Shown: positions 15,069-20,523 of the stretch, piece by piece | How positions within the stretch are numbered: position 1 is the stretch's first letter | Layout: every line of letters starts with the position of its first letter | NCBI GenBank assembly: GCA_004552195.1 | Contig: SFPC01000028.1 | Span: forward strand, 1-20,523 | Source of the DNA: Bacteroidales bacterium | GTDB lineage: Bacteria > Bacteroidota > Bacteroidia > Bacteroidales > Bacteroidaceae | DNA: 20,523 nt | Reading direction: 5' to 3' | Translations under genes and position numbers: made by a program | Notes under the pieces: model-generated | What the model saw: only the letters and a program-made list of their open reading frames with translations | What the model was told of the DNA's origin: nothing | Database searches by the model: none

Positions 15069-16415
15069 TTATATTTGTTTTTTCTGCATTTCCCCGAAAG
15101 CGCGCAGGGCCAAGGGCAGACAGAGGGCAAAGGCGCAGAGGTCTGCCACAGCCTGACATATTTCCACGCCCGTCAGTCCTAACAGGCGGGGCAGCACGAT
15201 AATGAGCGGAATGAAGAAGAGTCCGCTGCGCGTGGCGGCGGCCACGTTGGCCTGAACGGGTTTGCGGATGGTTTGCAGCATCATGTTGGTCAGCCCCACG
15301 GTAGGCATGAAGACAAAGGCCGCCATCTGCCAGCGCAGAGCCGCCGCTCCCACTTCCACCACGGCGGGTTCGTCGCGGAAGAGGCGCATGATTTCTTCCG
15401 CCAGTGCGATGCCCGGCACGGAGCACACGAGCAGGAAGAGCGTCCCCAGTTTTAAGCAGTAAACAAAGCCCTCTTTCACCCTGGCATACAGCCCTGCACC
15501 GTAGCAGAAGCCGCACAGGGGCTGGTAGCCCTGCCCCAGACCGATGATGATGGCGAAGATGAAAAAGCAGACGCGGTTGACGATGCTCATGCCCGCAATG
15601 GCGGCGTCGCCAAATGCCCCGGCGGCCACGTTGAGGGCAATGGTGGAAGCCGCGGCCAAGCCTTGGCGCGAAAGCGAGGGCGTTCCACCCAACACAATCT
15701 CCTTCAGCAGCGCGGGACGCGGAGAAAAACGCCGCAGGTCGATGGGCAGCCCGCCGTTTTGCCGCATCATGCAAACCAGTACGCCGAAGCTGCAAGCCTG
15801 GCTAATCACCGTGGCCCACGCCGCGCCGCTGATGCCCAAGCCCAGGCCGAAAATGAGTAGCGGGTCGAGCACCATATTGAGCACGGCCCCCGTCAGGATG
15901 CCATACATGGCGTAGGCGGCGTTGCCCTGGAAGCGCATTTGATTGTTCATGGTGAGCGAGGCAGTGGTAAACGGGGCGCCGAGCAGTACAATGCCGAGAT
16001 ACGTTTCGGTATAGGGCAGAATGGTGGGCGTGGAGCCGAGCAGCACGGCCAGTTCGGTGAGATAAAAATGGCCTATCACCGCCAGCAACACCCCAAAGGC
16101 GAGGCTGTAACAAAATCCCGTGGCCGACATCGTGTGGGCCTCCTCCCTTCGGCGCGCTCCCAGCTTGCGCGACACATAGTTGCCCGAGCCGTGGCCAAAA
16201 AAGAAGCCGATGGCCTGCACCATCGACATCACGGAAAACACGATGCCCACCGCCGCCGTACATTGCGTGTTGATTTGGCTCACAAAGTAGGTGTCGGCCA
16301 AATTGTACAGGCTGGTGACTATCATGGAGATGATAGTGGGAACGGCCATCGTCAAGACTACGCGGTGGACGGGGGCTTGGGTCAGAAAAGCATAGTTGTC
16401 GCGTTTGGTAGGCAT
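15069..16415 (-). CDS. MATE-family multidrug/cation exporter
   Basis: A 448-residue membrane protein with about 12 hydrophobic helices in two similar halves. The N-terminus has the MATE pattern MAVPTIISMIVTSLYNLADT and YFVSQI, followed by GSGNYVSRKLGARR. The centre has GAVLNMVLDPLLIFGLGLGI, and the second half begins GGTPSLSRQGLAA with QGYQPLCGFCYGA. MATE pumps export organic cations or drugs in exchange for H+ or Na+; this one looks like the MepA-type branch. It stands alone between SusCD and the GT14 gene, and SusC has its own promoter, so it is not clearly in that operon. No regulator is adjacent. Confidence 0.92.
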   Translation of the reverse strand: MPTKRDNYAFLTQAPVHRVVLTMAVPTIISMIVTSLYNLADTYFVSQINTQCTAAVGIVFSVMSMVQAIGFFFGHGSGNYVSRKLGARRREEAHTMSATGFCYSLAFGVLLAVIGHFYLTELAVLLGSTPTILPYTETYLGIVLLGAPFTTASLTMNNQMRFQGNAAYAMYGILTGAVLNMVLDPLLIFGLGLGISGAAWATVISQACSFGVLVCMMRQNGGLPIDLRRFSPRPALLKEIVLGGTPSLSRQGLAAASTIALNVAAGAFGDAAIAGMSIVNRVCFFIFAIIIGLGQGYQPLCGFCYGAGLYARVKEGFVYCLKLGTLFLLVCSVPGIALAEEIMRLFRDEPAVVEVGAAALRWQMAAFVFMPTVGLTNMMLQTIRKPVQANVAAATRSGLFFIPLIIVLPRLLGLTGVEICQAVADLCAFALCLPLALRAFGEMQKKQI

Positions 16416-16493
16416 TGTTTTGGTGAAAAAAGTTGTCGGGTTGTCAGTCGGGGTGGTGGGGAGGCGCCTATGTAATTTGAGTTATCAGTTTAG

Positions 16494-16602
16494 GGTCGCT
16501 TCGTTCTCGCGTCATAAGGTGATGGCGTTATTGTTAGAAAGGGAAAATTTCATCGCTCAGTAAGTTACGTTATCAGCTTAGAACCATTTCTCTCATCACC
16601 TT
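16494..16602. repeat. Repeats upstream of the MATE gene
   Basis: GTTATCAGTTTAG (near 16481-16493) and GTTATCAGCTTAG (near 16570-16582) form a direct repeat. AAGGTGATG (16516-16524) and CATCACCTT (16594-16602) are a perfect 9-bp inverted pair. GGTCGCTTCGT (16494-16504) repeats the sequence at 6435-6445. No promoter matching TAnnTTTG is clear in this gap. Confidence 0.5.
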
Positions 16603-16628
16603 CGAGATGCAATTTATATAGGGGCACA

Positions 16629-16646
16629 GCCGGCGCGTCGCCTGGC
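16629..16646 (-). terminator. GC-rich hairpin just past the GT14 stop
   Basis: GCCGGCG pairs with CGCCTGGC around a CGT loop, with one bulged base, directly after the minus-strand stop. An AT-rich run (TATATAAATT) follows about 10 bases later. It is a possible terminator for the ABC-GT14 operon. Confidence 0.4.
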
Positions 16647-16647
16647 G

Positions 16648-17613
16648 TCAGTCAGCTGTTTGGCGCAGGAGGTCTATGTGGCGGGCCAGCTCGTCGGACA
16701 CGCCGCTCACCACTTTTCGGCAGAACATCTTGCCGCTTTGTTCCAGTCGGGGCAGGTCGTCCAAGGTGAGGTGCTTGATGCCCGCGCCATAGTCGATGAA
16801 GTGGAGCGGCGTGAGGCGTGTCAGGCCCGGATAGGGGTTGGGGAGCACCGCGTCCGCCGGGGCGAAGCGTGAGTTGTACACGATGGTCTGCACACACAGC
16901 TCGCTGGGCACGAAGGTCGTGCGGAAATAGCGGCAAAGGGCAGGTTCGGATTCGAGCACGCGGCACACGTGGCGCGCACAGTCGGGGGTGAGTGCCCAAT
17001 AGTCGGAGCCGAAGAACACGTGGCGAACTTTTCCCTCTAGCATCACCACAGGCCGGCGCCTTACGCCCAAGAGGCGCAGCAAGGTGCGCGAGGCTACAAT
17101 CAGCTTGTCCTTCAGCCATTGGTTGGGGCAGTTCAGGTCGCGGAAAGGATGCAGGCAGGTGATTTTGCGCAGCTGTTGCGCGTCGTCGGTCAGCGTCATG
17201 TCGTAGCCGCCGATGAACTGGCGGTCAGGATGTTCACGAAAAAAACGGTGGATGCGGTTGTTCGACCACAGCGGGTAGTCCTGTGCACTCAGACACACGA
17301 GGTGGCTGTAAGCGGTTCCGTCGGCGAGTGCGGCGCGCAGGAGTTCGTGTTGGTAAACCACCTGTTGCCAGCCGCCCCAGCTGATGCGGTGGCGCGGCAC
17401 GAAGCGTACCTTTCCGGGCAGCACGCTGCGAAACGGCCCCTCGTCCACCCGGGCATCAAGGTGTACGTAGAAGTCGGCGCGGTCGTCAAGCGCAGCGATG
17501 AGGCGCGCCAAATGTTCGGGGTCGCGGTAGGCCGAGATGAGAAAAGCCAGGCGGTCGGGTGGGGCGGTCCGCTTTGCTGTTTCCGGGAAGTGCTGCGAGG
17601 AGGAAGAAGTCAT
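16648..17613 (-). CDS. GT14 (core-2/I-branching type) beta-1,6-N-acetylglucosaminyltransferase-like protein
   Basis: A protein of about 321 residues in the GT14 'Branch' family. After a Ser-rich N-terminus come LAFLISAYRDPEHLARLIAA, FYVHLDARVDEGPF, the RHRISWGGWQQV motif, and HLVCLSAQDYPLWSNNRIH, all in the family order. Bacterial members transfer a sugar, usually GlcNAc or xylose, onto surface glycans; donor and acceptor here are unknown. No signal peptide or membrane segment is visible. The start is uncertain: ATG at 17613 leaves 19 bases after the ABC stop, while ATG at 17652 would overlap that gene by 20 bases; the family match starts after both. It is probably co-transcribed with the ABC gene upstream. 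Confidence 0.85.
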   Translation of the reverse strand: MTSSSSQHFPETAKRTAPPDRLAFLISAYRDPEHLARLIAALDDRADFYVHLDARVDEGPFRSVLPGKVRFVPRHRISWGGWQQVVYQHELLRAALADGTAYSHLVCLSAQDYPLWSNNRIHRFFREHPDRQFIGGYDMTLTDDAQQLRKITCLHPFRDLNCPNQWLKDKLIVASRTLLRLLGVRRRPVVMLEGKVRHVFFGSDYWALTPDCARHVCRVLESEPALCRYFRTTFVPSELCVQTIVYNSRFAPADAVLPNPYPGLTRLTPLHFIDYGAGIKHLTLDDLPRLEQSGKMFCRKVVSGVSDELARHIDLLRQTAD

Positions 17614-17632
17614 GGATTGAGAACGTGGAGAG

Positions 17633-19075
17633 TTAGTAGAGAGTGGGGCCATCCGGTTTGCAAAGGTGCAGGTGGTGGTCTATGCAGTCTGGCAGTTCGT
17701 CTGCGTAGTGCGTCACCATGATGAGCGTTTTACCGGGCCGGGCCATGTAAGCCTCTATCACGCTGCGTGCCAGCCGGCGGCGACGGGTGTCGAGTCCGTG
17801 GAAGGGTTCGTCCAGGATGAGTAAGTCCGGATGTTTCACAAAGGCGCGCACGAGCAAAATCAGTCGCTGCTCACCCGACGAAAGTTGCAGATAGTTGCGC
17901 CGGGCCAGGTTTGCCGCGTCGAAAGTGTCGAGCCAGGCCATGCAAGCCTCGCGCTCAGCATCTGAAATGCGGCGGTAGAGCCCGATAGTGTCGTGCAGGC
18001 CGCTCGCCACGATGTCGATGGCCGGCAAGTCCTTGCGGTAGGTGGAAAACATCTCGGGCGACACGTAGCCAATGTGGCGTTTAATGTCCCAGATGCTTTC
18101 GCCCCGTCCTCGTCGGCGGCCAAACAAGCGGATGTCGCAGGCGTAGGCTTGCGGATTGTCGGCACAGACGAGAGAGAGCAGCGTGGATTTTCCCGCCCCG
18201 TTGTCGCCCGTCAGTGCCCAGCGGCTGCCGCGCTCCACCTGCCAGCTCAGGTGGCTCAGGATGAGGCGGTCGCCGTAGCGGATGCTGACATCGTTGAAGC
18301 AAATCAAAGGACTCTCCGTAGGCAGTGGAGCAGCCTCCGTTAGGGGAGGCGGAGGCAGTGTCGGCAGTTGGCTTGGGGGCGAAGCAACTTCTCCGCTTAG
18401 GGCTTGGCGTTCCACGGCCCGGCCCACGCGGCCGCCTTCGACCGGCACCACCCGCCGGACAAACGGCGGAATGTCCGCCAGTCGGCTCACCACCAGCACG
18501 AGGGTCAGTTGCCGGCCCAGCTCTTCGAGCAACGAAGTCAGGAGTTCACGTGCTCCCGCGTCGAGTCCGATGTAAGGATTGTCAATCACCAGCACCTCCG
18601 GGCGGCCGTTCAACGCCCGGGCCAGTTGCAAGCGGCGCAGCTCGCCGCTCGAAAGCAGGTTGACCGCCTTCTCCATGTGCTCTTCCAAGCCCAGTGCCTT
18701 CCACAGGGCCGCTGCGCCACCTTCGGCGCGGCCCAGCACCTCGCCCACGGTGGGGAAGGTCTGTTCGTCGAAGCGGTTCCAGCGTTGCTGGTAGTAAGCC
18801 GGTTCACTGCCGCCGTAGACATCGCGGAAGGTGATGGAGCGGATGTGTTCGTGCAACGGGCGCGGCGCAGAGTCCGGCCAATGGTAGTTCACCCCCTTGC
18901 CCTGCAACGGCTGGGCCCCCGTAATCATGGCCGTCAGCAACGACTTGCCGCTCCCGTTGGGGCCGTAGATAGCCGTATGTGCGCCTTGCGGCAGCGTGAA
19001 GTCGACAGGGTAGGGCAGACGGAAGGAAGGGTGGCGCGTAACGCCGTTTTCGATGCGGATGAGTGGTTCGTTCAT
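17633..19075 (-). CDS. ABC protein with two ATPase domains (ModF-like), first site degenerate
   Basis: A soluble 480-residue protein with two ATPase domains and no membrane segment. Domain 1 has Walker A GPNGSGKS (38-45) and signature LSSGE (141-145), but Walker B reads VLVIDNP (161-167), with Asn166 where the catalytic Glu belongs, and Ser197 replaces the switch His. A Pro-rich linker (233-255) joins domain 2, which is complete: GDNGAGKST (290-298), LSSGE (398-402), LLILDEP (418-424) and MVTH with His456. This layout resembles ModF/PhrA-type proteins, whose role is not settled. ATG at 19075 is chosen because the promoter at 19142-19149 lies inside the longer frame to 19186. No permease is nearby. 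Confidence 0.88.
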   Translation of the reverse strand: MNEPLIRIENGVTRHPSFRLPYPVDFTLPQGAHTAIYGPNGSGKSLLTAMITGAQPLQGKGVNYHWPDSAPRPLHEHIRSITFRDVYGGSEPAYYQQRWNRFDEQTFPTVGEVLGRAEGGAAALWKALGLEEHMEKAVNLLSSGELRRLQLARALNGRPEVLVIDNPYIGLDAGARELLTSLLEELGRQLTLVLVVSRLADIPPFVRRVVPVEGGRVGRAVERQALSGEVASPPSQLPTLPPPPLTEAAPLPTESPLICFNDVSIRYGDRLILSHLSWQVERGSRWALTGDNGAGKSTLLSLVCADNPQAYACDIRLFGRRRGRGESIWDIKRHIGYVSPEMFSTYRKDLPAIDIVASGLHDTIGLYRRISDAEREACMAWLDTFDAANLARRNYLQLSSGEQRLILLVRAFVKHPDLLILDEPFHGLDTRRRRLARSVIEAYMARPGKTLIMVTHYADELPDCIDHHLHLCKPDGPTLY

Positions 19076-19141
19076 AGAGCTTGGGGCGATGCCGGGTGGT
19101 GAAAAGCCGGTGCGGGAATGGAGCTCCGGCGTTTGTAGATG

Positions 19142-19149
19142 CAAAGATA
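19142..19149 (-). promoter_or_regulatory. -7 box for the ABC-GT14 operon
   Basis: TATCTTTG on the minus strand is an exact TAnnTTTG match. The -33 box is less clear. The leader to the chosen ATG is about 60 bases. Its place between 19186 and 19075 argues for the shorter ABC protein. Confidence 0.6.
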
Positions 19150-19267
19150 CGGAGGGGATGCAAGTATCTGAATTTTGCATTAACATTTTTAACCTTCCTG
19201 CACGTTTTTGCGGACAATAGATGTTTGAAATCGCGGAGTTGTTTCCAAAAGTCCGCCACTATATTAC

Positions 19268-19809
19268 AAACCTCCGGCCTGCAGCTGGCTGCGAGGTTGC
19301 CGGCATCGTGCTACCTCGTCTTCACCACCGCCTATGCCCGGTATGCGCTGGACGGGTTTGAGGTGGACGCCGTGGATTTCCTCCACAAGCCTTTCTTTTA
19401 CGATCGTTTCAGCCGCGCCGTGCAAAAGGCGGAGCAGTGGATGGTCATGCACAGTCGGCAACAGTGGGCGGAGAGCGGCGGCGGCCGGTTGTTGCTCAAG
19501 GCAGACTATAAGAACGTAACCGTGCCTTTCCATGCCATTCTCTACATCGAGGCCGTGGATAATTATGTCCGCGTGGTGCAGGAAAACGGCGCGATGGTGC
19601 AGTCGAAAATTCCCCTTCATCGGGTGGAGGAACAGTTGCCGGCTGAGGAGTTCGTGCGCATTCACCGTTCGTTCATCGTGGCGCGTGGCAAGGTGGCGCG
19701 TTTCAGTAGGTCGGAGGTGGTGCTCCGGGCGCAGAGTCGCCATCTGCCCGTTGGCAGGAAGTATGCCGCTGAGGCTGTGCGTAAGTTGGAACGCGAAACG
19801 GAGTTTTGA
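19268..19809 (+). pseudogene. 5'-truncated LytTR response regulator
   Basis: Homology begins abruptly at TSGLQLAARLPASCYLVFTT, the part of a receiver domain just after the phospho-acceptor aspartate. It continues through AYARYALDGFEVDAVDFLHK with the conserved Lys-Pro and into a full LytTR DNA-binding domain (LLLKADYKNVTVPFHAILYI, EAVDNYVRV, FVRIHRSFIV). About 55 N-terminal residues that should carry the acidic pocket and the phosphorylated Asp are missing, and upstream DNA in any frame does not supply them; it is the promoter region of the divergent ABC gene. The remaining frame has no stop or frameshift. An ATG at 19441 could still yield a LytTR-only protein of about 122 residues. No histidine kinase is present. 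The loss looks like a deletion or rearrangement junction near 19260-19270. Confidence 0.75.
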
Positions 19810-19919
19810 GGCAAAAAAGTGTCCATATTTCGGCTTTCTCTATACGTTTTTTTACCCCGAAAAAAGTATTCACCCCTTCACATGCTGGACTTTTCTTCCT
19901 GATTTTCAGTTGATTTAAG

Positions 19920-19949
19920 TGTGAAGGCTTTGATTTTCAACCCTTCACA
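19920..19949. repeat. TGTGAAGG-N14-CCTTCACA unit 1
   Basis: Perfect 8-bp arms with a 14-base spacer containing GATTTTCAAC, which recurs at 19981-19990. Confidence 0.75.
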
Positions 19950-19996
19950 GCGCAGGGGGCGTTCGAGCCGCTTCCATTTTGATTTTCAACGGTAAT

Positions 19997-20035
19997 CGCT
20001 TGTGAAGGCTTCCTCCTTCCAACCCTTCACAAGCG
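19997..20035. repeat. CGCTTGTGAAGG-N15-CCTTCACAAGCG unit 2
   Basis: Perfect 12-bp arms with a 15-base pyrimidine-rich spacer. It is the longest perfect hairpin in the cluster. Confidence 0.8.
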
Positions 20036-20044
20036 TTCTGCCAT

Positions 20045-20076
20045 GTGTGAAGGCTTTGATTTCAAAGCATTCACAC
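20045..20076. repeat. Near-perfect 32-base palindrome, unit 3
   Basis: GTGTGAAGGCTTTGA, TT, then its complement with one mismatch (14 of 15). It is the same unit as 19920-19949, with the spacer also self-complementary. Confidence 0.8.
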
Positions 20077-20242
20077 TCAAACTGTCTGAAAATCAACGGG
20101 AAACGCGTACTGTGTGAAGGGGTGAATGCTTTTTTCGGGAAATAAATCCCGTATATACGCGCGCGCGTAAGGGTATTTCTATAACAGATGAAGGATTTTT
20201 CAGTGTGATTTTATCCGCCTTTTTGTTTCGAGCAAACACAGC

Positions 20243-20278
20243 GTGAAGTTCTCTTCACAAGTCGCCGACTATTTTTTT
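20243..20278 (+). repeat. GTGAAG hairpin followed by AGTCG-C-CGACT palindrome and T run (copy 2)
   Basis: GTGAAG, TTCT, CTTCAC (20243-20258) is a perfect hairpin using the same GTGAAG core as the dyad. It overlaps CACAAGTC, GCC, GACTATTTTTT (20257-20278), the second copy of the motif at 8263-8284. The T run gives it the look of a terminator in the plus direction. Confidence 0.6.
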
Positions 20279-20316
20279 CAACTCGACGAGTAGGCAAAAC
20301 AACTCCCGGACTTTTG

Positions 20317-20348
20317 GAAGCTTGTGGTGCAAGCTTCGGTTGCTTTTT
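20317..20348 (+). terminator. Hairpin with T tract
   Basis: GAAGCTTG, TGGTG, CAAGCTTC is a perfect 8-bp stem (20317-20337), followed after six bases by TTTTT (20344-20348). The nearest plus-strand gene ends 500 bases upstream, so if this is a terminator it may end a small non-coding transcript from the repeat region. Confidence 0.5.
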
Positions 20349-20357
20349 AGGGGGGCG

Positions 20358-20421
20358 GGCTGCGGATCGGAATAAAAAAGCAAATCTTTCCGCTTTTCAT
20401 AAAGCTGGCTGCGGTTCGGAA
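20358..20421. repeat. Direct repeat GGCTGCGG-N-TCGGAA
   Basis: GGCTGCGGATCGGAA at 20358-20372 and GGCTGCGGTTCGGAA at 20407-20421 differ in one base and start 49 bases apart. They could be regulator sites for a gene beyond the right edge. Confidence 0.55.
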
Positions 20422-20523
20422 AATAATCCTAAAATCCGCAACTATCATCCAATACACGATTAAGGGTAGATTTATGAGTCGTTAGTAGCAGCTTTCAGTA
20501 AAAAGCAACAGCACAACATCAAT

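Larger units (their letters stand above)
19856..20139. repeat. 284-bp nested dyad with 27-bp terminal inverted repeats
   Basis: The outer arms 19856-19882 and 20113-20139 are inverted copies matching in 26 of 27 bases, with core TTCACCCCTTCACA/TGTGAAGGGGTGAA. Inside lie TGATTTTCAG (19900-19909) and its complement (20086-20095), then palindromic units 19920-19949 and 20046-20075. Each of these three pairs has its midpoint at 19997.5. A further unit at 19997-20035 has perfect 12-bp arms CGCTTGTGAAGG/CCTTCACAAGCG and is off centre. All units share TGTGAAGG. It may be a MITE-like element, a multi-site protein-binding region or a structured RNA. Confidence 0.8.
19810..20523. other. 714-base region without a gene; repeat-rich
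   Basis: No open frame here looks protein-coding. It contains the 284-base dyad (19856-20139), a GC alternation at 20157-20167 next to the palindrome CGTATATACG, a second set of hairpins (20243-20278, 20317-20348) and a direct repeat (20358-20421). A gene could start just past the right edge. Confidence 0.6.

Noticed and set aside
19076..19186. Longer start for the ABC protein
   Set aside because: A TATCTTTG promoter box lies inside this stretch, and the extra 37 residues precede the normal start of the ATPase fold.
19081..19267. N-terminal extension of the LytTR frame to an ATG at 19081
   Set aside because: The added residues do not resemble a receiver domain (no acidic pair, no phospho-acceptor Asp) and cross the ABC gene's promoter region on the other strand.
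19856..20139. CRISPR array
   Set aside because: Repeat units alternate in orientation, are palindromic as wholes, and lack uniform spacers; no cas gene is nearby.
1..20523. tRNA, rRNA or insertion-sequence genes
   Set aside because: I saw no cloverleaf-like segment, ribosomal sequence or transposase motif by eye; a dedicated scan was not possible.

Overview
This window reads as Bacteroidales DNA, probably a Prevotella/Bacteroides relative with fairly GC-rich coding regions. The evidence is a SusC/SusD pair, a DUF4249 lipoprotein with its TonB-dependent receptor, lipoproteins with acidic residues just after the lipid cysteine, a LytTR-type regulator, and several promoters of the Bacteroidetes type (TAnnTTTG near -7 with a TTG-like box about 20 bases upstream). 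The genus is a guess.

Layout, left to right. (1) 2-127 is the 3' end of a plus-strand gene that starts outside the window. (2) Every intact gene from 550 to 19075 is on the minus strand, so it is read right to left: an ABC protein with two ATPase domains and a GT14 glycosyltransferase (19075-16648), a MATE exporter (16415-15069), SusC then SusD (14878-10009), an OmpA-family porin (9640-8534), an unrecognised surface lipoprotein (8018-6588), a TonB receptor plus DUF4249 lipoprotein (6412-3473), and a DUF389 membrane protein plus an HI0933-family flavoprotein (3315-550). (3) At 19268-19809 a plus-strand LytTR response regulator has lost its 5' half. (4) 19810-20523 has no gene but holds a striking nested set of inverted repeats.

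Functionally this is mostly cell-envelope biology: two outer-membrane TonB-dependent import systems, a porin/peptidoglycan anchor, a drug/cation exporter, a sugar transferase and membrane proteins. The SusCD pair has no glycoside hydrolase, sensor or sigma/anti-sigma gene beside it here, so its substrate cannot be read from the window.

The best candidates for something undescribed are: a tandem pair of palindromic elements (78 and 75 bp) inserted in frame in the flavoprotein gene, whose hairpin arms differ in sequence yet still pair; a 284-bp dyad at 19856-20139 whose repeat pairs share one centre of symmetry; and a motif, a short palindrome followed by a T run, found in two intergenic regions 12 kb apart with a compensatory change in the palindrome. 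All coordinates, pairings and motifs were read by eye; no database search or folding was run.
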